From Symploca sp. SIO1C2 (GTDB lineage Bacteria; Cyanobacteriota; Cyanobacteriia; Cyanobacteriales; Coleofasciculaceae), in assembly GCA_010672925.1 (NCBI GenBank), contig JAAHFP010000007.1:1-64000 (forward strand): 64,000 bases of DNA, given 5' to 3'. Positions 17,761 through 26,530 of this stretch are shown here, in pieces. The translations under genes were made by a program, and so were the position numbers. The notes under the pieces were generated by a model. It searched no databases. It saw only the letters and a program-made list of their open reading frames with translations, and was not told where the DNA came from. Positions within the stretch are counted from its first letter, which is position 1. Every line of letters starts with the position of its first letter.

Positions 17761-17778
17761 TAGGGCTTGCTGAATAAG
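17761..17778. repeat. Solitary MITE terminal repeat
   Basis: TAGGGCTTGCTGAATAAG equals the end of the element at 47905-48188. No second end follows nearby, so it is a relic. The rest of 17593-17827 carries no gene. Confidence 0.6.
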
Positions 17779-17827
17779 AAATAAGCAGTAGTAGGACTTC
17801 AGTCCAAAAAGAAGCATTATCTACCAC

Positions 17828-20095
17828 CTAACACCTAACACCCATATCAGGAATAGTCACGGTAAATGTTGTTCCTGCACCAGCTTTGCTGTTTACCGTA
17901 ATCTGACCGCCATGTAAATCAACAGACTTCTTGACAATTGCTAACCCTAATCCGGTACCAGGGATATTGCCGACATTGTCACCACGATGGAAGGATTCAA
18001 ACAAAAGTGGTAAGTTTTCTGGGGGAATACCAATACCGTGGTCTTGAATCTGGAAAATCAGATTCTCTTCTTCAAAGGCTACTTCTAACCTAATGGTGCT
18101 AGTAGTTGGTGAATATTTAATCGCATTGGAGAGCAAGTTGATGAGAATATGCCGCAACAGTTTTTCATCTAAGCAAACCAACCATTGAGAAAGTAAAGTA
18201 GTTGCATCGGGACTGTCTTCTGCCTTCTGCTCTTCGTGAACACAACCTTGAGATGAGCACTGGAAAACCATTTTGTGTTTTTTACCTTCGCTTTGCTGCA
18301 ACTCTTCTACCAAAGAGCAGCAAAAGCTAATGATATCTAAGCAAGAAGGCTGCAACCTTAATTTTTGAGCGTCTATCTTACTCCAGAAGAGTACATCATC
18401 TAACATCTCGGTCATATGTTGAACTGTGGAGCAAATGCGTCCAAAATGAACTTGTTTTTTCTGCTCAGTCCATTTGTGGTGGTAGTGTTGCAGTAATTCC
18501 GTGGAACTGAGGATTGTGGCCAAAGGTGTGCGAAATTCATGGGAAGTCATAGAAACAAAGCGAGATTTAAGTTCGCTCAGTTCTTTTTCTTGTTCGAGAG
18601 CTTTGCGCATTTTTTGCTCTGCCAACTTATACTCAGTGATATCTTCAGCAATACCAACTAGGCGATAAATTTGTCCTTCTGAGTCGCAAATGGGAAAGCC
18701 TCGATCTCTAATCCACCGTTCTTGACCACCGACTTGTAAAATGCGATACTCTACGTCGTATTCACCTTGCTTCTGTTGCTTTAAAGCTGCAATCGCACGT
18801 TTTCGATCCTCTGGATGAACATTGTCTAGGAAAGATTGGGGATTCTGGTACATACTCTGGCAACTACGACCCCAAATCTCTTCGTAAGCAGGACTGATGT
18901 AAATCATCTGTTCCTGTTGAGGAGCTTTCATCCAGAAAACCTGACGAATATTTTCCGCCATCTGACGAAATCGCTGTTCACTCTCTCGCAGTGCTTCTTC
19001 TGCCTGCTGTTGTTCCATTGCCATTTGATTAGTAGCAATGAACTTACCAATACTTTGAGCCATTAACTCAATCATTTCCTGCTCATCGGTACGAAAATTT
19101 GTACCTCTGGATTTGGTTGAAGAAAAACTCAATGTACCGTAAATTTCACCATTGACAAATATAGGAGTACAAATATAAGAGTTGAGCTTAAAATCGAGAC
19201 TGGAATGCTGTGGTCTAACCTGGCTGATCTTACCAATACTATTGTAAGTTATAGTTCTTTTTTGCTGGTAAGCTACAGTACAATAAGTATCTTCTAAATC
19301 TTGAAATAAATAGGGAATTAAGGATTTTAAATCCGATGTAATGGAGCGAATATCGTAGGAGCTGCCTGTAATTTTAGTAATTATTCCCGTGGTTAAGCCA
19401 AAAATTTCACATCCCGTTTGGAGATAATCAGCAAATAAATATTCAATATCTTGGTAATTGGTAGTATTCAGCCGATGTAGCCTTTTGAGGTTAGAACTGA
19501 AGTTAGCTAAAGCATTAGATTTATCAATAAGTGCTGTCTCTGCCTGCTTGCGTTCCGTGATATCTCTGACAATGACAATAACTTCGTCTATGTCACTAAC
19601 AGCAAACCGTGCTTCATAAAAGCGGAATTGGGAATTACACCATAGTTGATACTCGAAGGATTGGGTTTCTCCAGTAGTTAGTGCTCTTTTCACACAAGCC
19701 ATTGCTGGTTCTGCTACTTCCCAGGGAAATATGTCATACAAACTTTTATCTAAAAATTGCCAGGGATTAAATGGCATCTGGCAGTCTTTTGCTGCTTTAT
19801 AGTTTACTAACTTCCCCTCTATACTAAGCCGCAGGATCAAATCGGGTATTGCGTTAAGCAAAGCACGATTAGTAGCAAAGCTTCGGGAGAGAGCTTGGTT
19901 TGCTCTTTGTAGTTCCCTCTCCGTCTGCTCATGTTCCGCTAGTTCCGTTTGTGCTTGCTTGATAGTCGATTGTTGGATGGCAATTTGTGCTAATTCAGCA
20001 TCGTGTTGCTTGATGAGTTCTGTTTTTTCAGCTTGGAGTTCTTCAACTTCTTGCTGTAGTGACTCAATAGTGCGGTACATTATATGACTAGTCAT
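17828..20095 (-). CDS. Hybrid-sensor histidine kinase: coiled coil, PAS, GAF, PAS, HisKA, HATPase
   Basis: A 755-residue soluble sensor kinase. Residues 8-72 are a coiled coil. PAS domains lie at about 75-170 and 370-490 (each ends with DITERKQAE or EDITEYKLAE, the PAC signature), with a GAF-like domain between (about 190-355, GTLSFSS). The HisKA H-box is MTSHEFRTPLA with His519. The ATPase has NLLSNAIKYSP, GIGIPPE and GTGLGLAIVKK. There is no receiver domain and no membrane segment, so it probably senses a cytoplasmic signal. No response regulator is adjacent. A shortened paralog lies just upstream. Confidence 0.93.
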   Translation of the reverse strand: MTSHIMYRTIESLQQEVEELQAEKTELIKQHDAELAQIAIQQSTIKQAQTELAEHEQTERELQRANQALSRSFATNRALLNAIPDLILRLSIEGKLVNYKAAKDCQMPFNPWQFLDKSLYDIFPWEVAEPAMACVKRALTTGETQSFEYQLWCNSQFRFYEARFAVSDIDEVIVIVRDITERKQAETALIDKSNALANFSSNLKRLHRLNTTNYQDIEYLFADYLQTGCEIFGLTTGIITKITGSSYDIRSITSDLKSLIPYLFQDLEDTYCTVAYQQKRTITYNSIGKISQVRPQHSSLDFKLNSYICTPIFVNGEIYGTLSFSSTKSRGTNFRTDEQEMIELMAQSIGKFIATNQMAMEQQQAEEALRESEQRFRQMAENIRQVFWMKAPQQEQMIYISPAYEEIWGRSCQSMYQNPQSFLDNVHPEDRKRAIAALKQQKQGEYDVEYRILQVGGQERWIRDRGFPICDSEGQIYRLVGIAEDITEYKLAEQKMRKALEQEKELSELKSRFVSMTSHEFRTPLATILSSTELLQHYHHKWTEQKKQVHFGRICSTVQHMTEMLDDVLFWSKIDAQKLRLQPSCLDIISFCCSLVEELQQSEGKKHKMVFQCSSQGCVHEEQKAEDSPDATTLLSQWLVCLDEKLLRHILINLLSNAIKYSPTTSTIRLEVAFEEENLIFQIQDHGIGIPPENLPLLFESFHRGDNVGNIPGTGLGLAIVKKSVDLHGGQITVNSKAGAGTTFTVTIPDMGVRC

Positions 20096-20516
20096 GAAAA
20101 AATTTTTATATTGTGTTCAATTGACCATTTTTTTTAATTCAAAATTAAGAATGCATTAAGAAAAAATAATTTTGTATTCATTAATTTTTGGTACAATACC
20201 CACTAATTATCTTTAATTTTGAATTTTGAATTTTGAATTTTGAATTGTCTGGACATTCCCTGCTCTTGTATCAGAGTGAGGGATGCCAAAACCACTTGTA
20301 TCGGAATGATTAAAAATTTGGTTTTTTGCTTAGGAAAAATAGATGCTTTTGGGCGCAAGCATTGCGCCTCTACACCAAGAATATTATCCCGATGTAGCTG
20401 GAATTAATATTTTTACCTAACACTTGCTGGCTTAATACTGCTCGGATAATCTCTCATTACTCCCAGCTTCCCTGATATTTTAAGCAAATTTTCTTAGCCA
20501 AGCAATACTAGAGTGG

Positions 20517-20630
20517 CATTGTATAGCCTAACCTTAAGGATTTGTTATTGTACCTAATTATAAATAGTTTTTCTGCTTAAGTAGATAGACAAGTTAAAAT
20601 CTTCTTGAAATCTTCATATACAGCGTTTGG
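20517..20630. repeat. Duplicated upstream segment of the kinase pair
   Basis: TATAGCCTAACCTTAAGGAT followed by a diverged AT-rich stretch with TTTTTCTGCTT and GTAGATAGACAA is repeated at about 22317-22410, upstream of the paralogous kinase. This shows that the gene duplication included the 5' flank. The remaining 20096-20516 holds AT-rich tandem repeats (TTTTGAA units near 20220) and no gene. Confidence 0.7.
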
Positions 20631-20695
20631 GGAATTGGATGTGAAGCTTGACTAACATTCAATTGGAGAATTTTACCAAACCCCACACCCTACAC

Positions 20696-20931
20696 CCAAT
20701 GGTGACAAGTTATAGCAAAAGGCAGAAGGCAGAGGGCAGAAGGCAGAAGGCAGAAGGTAAAAGATTGATAGGTAGAGGTTTCAGGATTCAGCATTGTCCT
20801 AACTATCCTGACGGTTGCAATAAAAGGTCCTGCGTTTTGTCAAGTACTATATATAGTGTTTAATAACTCGACCTTCGACCTTCCCCATTCGACCTTCCCC
20901 ATTCCCTCTTGACCTTAACTTGTCACTAATG
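20696..20931. repeat. MITE-like element with CATTGGTGACAAGTTAA ends, copy 1
   Basis: The left end (CCAATGGTGACAAGTTA, 20696-20712) and right end (TTAACTTGTCACTAATG, 20915-20931) are inverted. The interior carries GGCAGAA heptamers and a segment related to 13415-13519. The right end supplies the last codons and the stop codon of the downstream kinase gene. A second copy lies at 23523-23728. Confidence 0.7.
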
Positions 20932-22087
20932 CCCCACGCCTTGAAGGGGAAAGCTCAATAGGAGAACCACTAACAGGAATTGTCACAGTAAAGGTTGTTC
21001 CTGTACCAACTTTGCTGTCTACTGTAATTTGACCATCATGTAAATCAATAGACTTCTTGACAATGGCTAATCCCAGTCCAGTACCAGGAATATTACCAAC
21101 ATTGTCACCACGATGGAAGGATTCAAACAAATGTTGTAAGGTTTCTGGGGGAATGCCGATACCGCTATCTTGAATCTGGAAAATCAGATGCCCCCCCTCA
21201 AAGGCTACTTCTAATTTAATAGTGCTGCTAACTGGTGAATATTTAATCGCATTCGAGAGCAAATTGATGAGAATCTGCCGTAGTAGTTTTTCATCTAGGC
21301 AAACTAACCATTGAGGAAGTTCAGCAACAGCCACTGCTGAGGTAGACTCAGCACCATTGTGGTACATGGGTATGATCTTATCTTCGGATAAAGAATGATT
21401 ATTCTCTTCTGCTTTCTTCTCACCAAAGTTTAAGTATTCTACCGGATTTGATAGGAGTGAAGCAGTTGCATAGGGGCTAGAGTCGTCATAGTTTAAACGA
21501 CAACAATTGGCTCCTAACAGTTGCTGTTCTTGAACAGTATCTTGGGATAAGCACCGGAAAATAACATTGTGCTTCTTACCTTCGCTTTGCTGCAACTCTT
21601 CTACCAAATTGGAACAAAAGCTAGTGATATTTATCCAGGAAGGATTTAATCTTAATCTTCGATCGTCTATTTTACTCCAGAATAGTATATCATCTAACAT
21701 CTCGGTCATATGTTGAACCGTGGAGCAAATTCGCTCAAAATGAACTTGTTTTTTCTGCTCAGTCCATTTGTGGTTGTAGTGTTGCAGTAATTCCGTGGAA
21801 CTGAGAATTTTCGCCAAAGGTGTGCGAAATTCATGGGAAGTCATGCAAACAAAGCGAGATTTAAGTTCATTCAGTTCTTGTTCTTCTTCAAGAGCTTTGC
21901 GCATTTTATGCTCCGTCTGCTCATGCTGGGCTAGTTCAATTTGTGCTTGCTCGATAGTTGATTGTTGGGTCGCAATTTGTTCTAATTCCGCATTGTGCTG
22001 CTTTATGAGTTCGATTTTTTCAGCCTGGAGTTGTTCAACTTCTTGCTGTAGTGACTCAATAGTTCCGTATATTGTCTGGTTAGCCAT
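20915..22087 (-). CDS. Short histidine kinase, tandem paralog lacking PAS and GAF
   Basis: About 390 residues from Met 22087 (MANQTIYGTIESLQQEVEQL). The coiled coil (1-75) joins directly to HisKA with MTSHEFRTPLA (His85), then an ATPase domain with NLLSNAIKYSP and GTGLGLAIVKK. Coiled coil, H-box and ATPase are nearly the same as in the 755-residue neighbour, but the PAS-GAF-PAS block is absent. A roughly 60-residue insert (about 170-235) between HisKA and ATPase is unique. The C-terminus after TVTIP differs, because the end of the frame lies in a MITE-like repeat. Sensing, if any, must be through the coiled coil or partners. Confidence 0.9.
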   Translation of the reverse strand: MANQTIYGTIESLQQEVEQLQAEKIELIKQHNAELEQIATQQSTIEQAQIELAQHEQTEHKMRKALEEEQELNELKSRFVCMTSHEFRTPLAKILSSTELLQHYNHKWTEQKKQVHFERICSTVQHMTEMLDDILFWSKIDDRRLRLNPSWINITSFCSNLVEELQQSEGKKHNVIFRCLSQDTVQEQQLLGANCCRLNYDDSSPYATASLLSNPVEYLNFGEKKAEENNHSLSEDKIIPMYHNGAESTSAVAVAELPQWLVCLDEKLLRQILINLLSNAIKYSPVSSTIKLEVAFEGGHLIFQIQDSGIGIPPETLQHLFESFHRGDNVGNIPGTGLGLAIVKKSIDLHDGQITVDSKVGTGTTFTVTIPVSGSPIELSPSRRGALVTS

Positions 22088-22420
22088 GAAACTTTTGTAT
22101 AGCGTGTGCGTTTGAGATTCCTTCTTCTTACACCAAATCCCGGTCAACCACCCTTTTTGAAGAAAGTTCGGAGAGTTAGGGCAGCAGCAGCAATCCCCAT
22201 CGACTTCAATGGGAAAAAGAATAGGGGATTTAATATTAGATGAACAGCACTTTTACTTGTACCTTTGGTGTAGGCTCCAAGGCAATTCCAGTGAAAAATC
22301 TTTCGCCACGAAATTATAGCCTAACCTTAAGGATTCGTTATAATACTTAATTATAGATAATTTTTCTGCTTGAGTAGATAGACAAATTCAAAACTTCTTA
22401 AATCTTCATAATATACCAGT

Positions 22421-22508
22421 CGCCAGGGTGGTTAAGACATTTCTCAAGTAAGGCAAGTTAGTTAACAAGGGGCTTAAGCCCCTTGTCTCTGTTCTAATCA
22501 CCTTGGCG
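22421..22508. repeat. Small inverted-repeat element with internal palindrome
   Basis: CGCCAGGGTGGTTAAGACA (22421-22439) faces TGTTCTAATCACCTTGGCG (22490-22508), 15 of 19 positions pairing. A perfect 22-bp palindrome centred on GGGGCTTAAGCCCC fills 22465-22486. A piece of the same palindrome (GGCTTAAGCCCCTTGTTA) occurs at about 13559. The flanking 22148-22420 and 22509-22563 show no gene. Confidence 0.7.
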
Positions 22509-22563
22509 TTTGCTATATGCTGGAGATTCTGCTCAACAGCAGGAAGAGAGGGAGTCTCCAATT

Positions 22564-23406
22564 TCAACGGCGTCTAAATTCGATGATATTTTCTTTAATC
22601 GTAACGTCATAGCCGACATAGAAGTCTTGTCCCAGTAGTCCAATAGGCATAGCAGGGGGAGCAACTGCTACTTTTACCTTACTCTTGAAGCGACCATTGA
22701 TTTCTATAGAATCGGCAATAGCTACTGGCAGGGCAACTATGCTACCATCAGCAATAGCCACTGTTTTGATTTCTACTGGTTGAAGTTGCAAGCTAGCTGC
22801 TATTGACCTAGTTACCAGAGTACTGCTGGCTCCTGTATCAAACAACATCTCAAATTTCTGCTTGCCATTGAAGGTAACTTCAATTACCGGTATTCGACTT
22901 TGTCTCCCTTTGATGGGAACGGAGAAATAATCTGGTTCCGTGTCACCCTCCTTGGGCTTTTCTGGGGGAGGAGCGGCTTTAGTTTTTGCTTCTGCCATAA
23001 ACCGCTGGTATTGGGGTAGTCTTTGTTGAGCATTAGCGTAATTAGCATCAGAAGCAGGAACAGATTTCAACAAGTCAATTGCTCTTTGCCATTGGCTAGC
23101 AACTAAGTTCCAGTCATCTCGGGATACTGCTGATTTAGCAATGGTAATCGCACCAGTGGCAATATCGATCGCGTGAGGATAGGCATCGGAGTTTGTAGAG
23201 GCAGTGGGTTCTGGTGATGGTGAGGCTTTAGGTTTAGGTGTTGGCGTTGGGGAAGCAGCAGGAGTAGGACTGGTAACAGGAGAAGCAGGAGTAGCATCGG
23301 TTAAATTAGCAGTATCAGTATCATTGTTACCACAACCAAGAGAGCCCAAAGCTAAGATACTTGATAAAGCTATCAAAGTACCGGTTTTAAGAACAGGTTT
23401 GAACAT
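22564..23406 (-). CDS. Lipoprotein with retropepsin-like aspartic protease domain
   Basis: A 280-residue protein. The signal peptide ends in lipobox LGSLGC, so Cys25 is the predicted lipidated residue. A Pro/Thr/Ser-rich linker (about 38-72) follows, then a helical segment (75-145). The C-terminal single-domain aspartic protease (about 160-280) has the FDTGASSTLVT active-site loop (Asp190-Thr-Gly) and the second hydrophobic-hydrophobic-Gly element LLGQDF. Like retropepsins it would need to dimerise. It probably acts on the outer face of a membrane. Substrate unknown. Confidence 0.85.
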   Translation of the reverse strand: MFKPVLKTGTLIALSSILALGSLGCGNNDTDTANLTDATPASPVTSPTPAASPTPTPKPKASPSPEPTASTNSDAYPHAIDIATGAITIAKSAVSRDDWNLVASQWQRAIDLLKSVPASDANYANAQQRLPQYQRFMAEAKTKAAPPPEKPKEGDTEPDYFSVPIKGRQSRIPVIEVTFNGKQKFEMLFDTGASSTLVTRSIAASLQLQPVEIKTVAIADGSIVALPVAIADSIEINGRFKSKVKVAVAPPAMPIGLLGQDFYVGYDVTIKENIIEFRRR

Positions 23407-23522
23407 GAATTTAGAATTTAGAATTTAGAATTTAGAATTGGTATATTTAATTCTTCCCGGTGAAATCTAATAAAAACAATAAATCAGGCTCTCCTGTTAC
23501 CTGTTGCCTATGACCTTTTGCC

Positions 23523-23728
23523 CAATGGTGACAAGTTAAAAGGTAGTGCATTTTGTCAACTCCCATATATGACGTAGTGGTTCTAAAAAAACTTATATAT
23601 GGAAATACCCCAAGGGTGTCAGAAAATTGTATTCTTCTTCCGGAAGCTCCTCTGCTCCTCTGCTCCTCTGCTCCTCTGCTCCTCCGCTCCCTTGACAACA
23701 GAATTTTTGCCTTAACTTGTCACCAATG
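23523..23728. repeat. MITE-like element with CATTGGTGACAAGTTAA ends, copy 2
   Basis: The left end (CAATGGTGACAAGTTAA, from 23523) and right end (TTAACTTGTCACCAATG, 23712-23728) match as a 17-bp inverted repeat with one mismatch. The 206-bp interior contains CTGCTCCTCTGCTCC repeats and no gene. The first copy is at 20696-20931. Upstream, 23407-23437 is a TTTAGAA tandem. Confidence 0.75.
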
Positions 23729-23751
23729 CCTGTTCCCTCTTACCTTCTAGC

Positions 23752-23964
23752 TTATTGATGAGATTGATAGGCTTTAGCAGAAGCTCGGATCCAAATAGAT
23801 ACAGCGATCGTTAAGGGAATTAGTAAGAATAACATGCCAGAAACTAAAGGATGTGCTCGTACCGTTGGACTAAACATCATCATCGCTACTCCTAAGGCAC
23901 AATAAACTAGTCCACCAAGGGGTAGTCCAATTACTAGCAAAGCGAATTTATTGTCATCATTCAT
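23752..23964 (-). CDS. Small two-helix membrane protein
   Basis: A 70-residue hypothetical protein with two membrane helices (about 8-30 and 42-60) and a short positive tail. It starts MNDDNKFALL. It is divergent from the channel gene, with only 60 bp between them, so the two may share a control region. I do not recognise the family. Confidence 0.6.
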   Translation of the reverse strand: MNDDNKFALLVIGLPLGGLVYCALGVAMMMFSPTVRAHPLVSGMLFLLIPLTIAVSIWIRASAKAYQSHQ

Positions 23965-24024
23965 TGCAGTTGCCTCGATTAGCTCCCATATCTTTAAATT
24001 ATATCTTCCCTTTTAGGTCAACCA

Positions 24025-25458
24025 ATGAGCCATCACAAAACCTTAAAGTCTCGTCTTGATCGCTTTATTCATGCTCCCCAAACTGAATTGGTGCTCACTG
24101 TGTTGATTCTACTAGCAGTGATTTTGGTGATTGCAGAAGTTGCTCTTGAAGGTAAAGGTGTCAAGTATAAGTTAGTTTATCTTACTCAAGATTTGTTAAC
24201 GGGGATATTTATTACTGAGCTAGCTATTCGCTATTTTGTCGCCCGCAAGAAGCGGCGTTTTTTCCGCAACTACTGGGTAGATATTATTGCAGTAATGCCT
24301 TTCTTTCGAGCATTTCGCCTCTTGCGCCTGTTACGGATGTTAAGACTCCTGAGAGCAGCAATTTTGTTGAACCGGAACCTGCATCGGGTCTCATCTCCTT
24401 TCGCTGCCAGTTTAGGGGCTCAGATTGGGGTTTTTCTGAGTGTGGGCTTAATTATCCTTATCGGTGCTTTGGCAATCTACCTGTTGGAGGGGAGAAATAA
24501 TCAGGCATTTGCTTCGGTGACAGATGCTTTGTGGTGGAGCTTTTTTACCCTGGTATCGGGAGAACCCATTGGTGGTGAACCCCAAACCACTGCTGGACGT
24601 TTTATTACCCTCATTGTAATGATTGGGGGTTTGACCATGTTTGCAGTGTTTACAGGGGTGGTTTCTGCTGTAATGATGCAAAGACTCAAAATAGTAATGG
24701 ATGTCAAAAATTTGGAACTAGATGAACTGCGCAACCATATTGTTATCTGCGGCTGGAACCGTAGTGGACATCTAATTATTGAAGAACTTCATGCCGATCC
24801 GAGCATGAAGCATTATCCTATTGTGGTGGTAGCGGAATTTACGGAAACACCGGAACACGAACTCAAGCGTATAGATCTTTCCCGACTTTACTTCAAAATT
24901 GGTGACTATACCATCATTGACGTGTTGGAAAGTGTCGGGATTTATCATGCTGCACGGGCAATTTTGTTGGCAGATGCTACCCATCCTCGCAGTGATCAGG
25001 ACCGGGATGCCAGAACAGTTTTAGCAGCTTTGACCATTGAAAAACTACATCCAGGGATCTACACCTGTGCTCAACTTCTGGATCGGAAAAATAATGTGCA
25101 ACTGCGAGTAGCGGGAGTTGAGGATGTAATCGTTGCCGCTGAGTTGGCAAGTCACTTGATTGCTACCTCAGTTCGGAACCAGGGTTCTGTGGATGTACTA
25201 GCAGAGTTACTTACTGTACAGATTGGTAACCAATTTTATAATATACCCTTACCGGAGCAGTGGGTGGGTATGGCGTTTTGGGAAGTTTCTCAGTTACTGA
25301 AAGATGAGTTTGATACAATCCTGCTAGCAATAGAACGACAAGCCAATGGTAATCGAGAAACTATAGTTAATCCTCCTAAAGAGCAACCAGTAATGCTCGG
25401 TGATAATCTTGTGGTTATTGCTCGTAGTTTGCCTCAGGTTGTAGGAAGGAAGGGGTAA
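24025..25458 (+). CDS. Voltage-gated-type ion channel with TrkA-N (RCK) domain and atypical pore
   Basis: A 477-residue protein. The first four helices end in an S4-like segment with Arg at regular spacing (RAFRLLRLLRMLRLLR, 95-110). A pore helix (DALWWSFF) and S6 (about 192-216) follow. The selectivity loop reads TLVSGEPIGGEPQT (175-188), where K+ channels have T-V-G-Y-G-D. The cytoplasmic RCK/TrkA-N domain starts with HIVICGWNRSG (238-248) and has VVVAEF and AILLADATHPRSDQD. A TrkA-C-like part closes the protein. Channel architecture is clear; ion selectivity cannot be assumed to be K+. Confidence 0.88.
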   Translation: MSHHKTLKSRLDRFIHAPQTELVLTVLILLAVILVIAEVALEGKGVKYKLVYLTQDLLTGIFITELAIRYFVARKKRRFFRNYWVDIIAVMPFFRAFRLLRLLRMLRLLRAAILLNRNLHRVSSPFAASLGAQIGVFLSVGLIILIGALAIYLLEGRNNQAFASVTDALWWSFFTLVSGEPIGGEPQTTAGRFITLIVMIGGLTMFAVFTGVVSAVMMQRLKIVMDVKNLELDELRNHIVICGWNRSGHLIIEELHADPSMKHYPIVVVAEFTETPEHELKRIDLSRLYFKIGDYTIIDVLESVGIYHAARAILLADATHPRSDQDRDARTVLAALTIEKLHPGIYTCAQLLDRKNNVQLRVAGVEDVIVAAELASHLIATSVRNQGSVDVLAELLTVQIGNQFYNIPLPEQWVGMAFWEVSQLLKDEFDTILLAIERQANGNRETIVNPPKEQPVMLGDNLVVIARSLPQVVGRKG

Positions 25459-25566
25459 GAGAGTTGAGGTTGTTTGTTATTTGTTGTTTGTTGTTTGCGA
25501 TCGCAGATTTTATTATTTTAGGATTTCACTAGCCAGAAATTAGAAAATATACGGAATTTAAGGTAA

Positions 25567-26147
25567 ATGACCCACACACCCGTAAAACTGACTTTTGAGC
25601 AATATCTCGAATATGACGATGGCACGGATAACCGTTATGAACTATGTGATGGGGAGCTAATACAAATGCCCCCAGAGTCAAAAAGAAATATCTGGATCTC
25701 CCTGTGGCTAAGAGATGAATTAGTCCAACTGGGTAATCGACGTTTGGTTTTGCCTAGCAATTGTTGTGAATTGCAAGTAATTGGAAAACACAAAACCGTT
25801 TCCCTGACTTAGTGGTAATTAGGGAAGAGCATCTCATCGAGCCTGAAAAACGATGCACTATCACTCTCAATATGCCTCCCCCACGGTTAGTTGTTGAGGT
25901 AGTCAGCCCTTACCGCCATCAAAAAGATGAAAACTACAAACGTGATTATATTGAGAAGCGACAACAGTATGAGCAACGAGGTATTCCTGAATACTGGATT
26001 GTTGACCCTCAAGCACAGTTAGTCACTGTACTGCTATTGATCAATGGTAGGTATCAGGCAACTGAATTCACTGGTAATCAGCGGATTGTTTCTCTAATTT
26101 TTCCTGAATTAGAACTGACTGCTAAACAGGTTTTGGAAGCTAGGTGA
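25567..26147 (+). pseudogene. Uma2 family (DUF820) nuclease gene, frameshifted
   Basis: The first frame (25567-25812) gives TFEQYLEYDDGTDNRYELCDG and runs out of the family pattern after QVIGKH. The pattern continues one frame over as NRFPDLVVIREEH and then RLVVEVVSPYRHQKDENYKRDY and GIPEYWIVDP. The break is in the A-rich run near 25792-25798, and one missing A restores a single frame. Uma2 proteins have a PD-(D/E)XK-like fold and are abundant in cyanobacteria. Broken gene, sequencing error or, less likely, programmed frameshifting at the A run. Confidence 0.8.
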
Positions 26148-26183
26148 TATCAAATCCGGTATTCATAAACCAGTTATGCCCAC

Positions 26184-26223
26184 ATTGTAGAGACGTTGCA
26201 TGCAACGTCTCTACAGGGTTTTC
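26184..26223 (+). repeat. GTAGAGACGTTGCATGCAACGTCTCTAC palindromic repeat, copy 1 (core split: GTAGAGACGTTGCA / TGCAACGTCTCTAC)
   Basis: A perfect 28-bp palindrome (26187-26214) lies in a 40-nt unit that includes ATT before it and AGGGTTTTC after it. The same 40 nt occurs in inverted orientation at 33452-33491. The pair encloses the large NACHT-HEAT gene, an orphan antitoxin and an ATPase fragment. Confidence 0.85.
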
Positions 26224-26271
26224 GCGGTTGCCTTATTTGTGGTCTAGCTTTCATCTTTTGGAAGGCTACAA

Positions 26272-26364
26272 CTGACTGCTGCGGATTTAGTCAATGCTTG
26301 GACTTATGCTGAGGCTTACCCAGAAGAAATTGAAGCAGCACTTCGAGAAGAGGATAAAGAATAA
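26272..26364 (+). pseudogene. C-terminal fragment of a DUF433-type antitoxin
   Basis: The frame reads LTAADLVNAWTYAEAYPEEI and ends EEDKE then TAA at 26362-26364. This matches the C-terminal part of DUF433 antitoxins (helix 'ADV.NAW.YA..YPEEI'). No start codon or N-terminal strand is found upstream, where the palindromic repeat sits. A relic next to the broken Uma2 gene. Confidence 0.55.
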
Positions 26365-26530
26365 TAGAAATCTTTCTCTTGATATTGCTTTTATTTTTTG
26401 ATACTATTATTTCATAATAGGAAATGTGTGCGCCTATATATAAATAAGTAGGGAGCAGTCAACTTTCATAACCTGGTGGTGAAATTTCTTCATCTGGGCT
26501 ACCTTCTGTCTTATCCCCGGTTTCCCTTCT

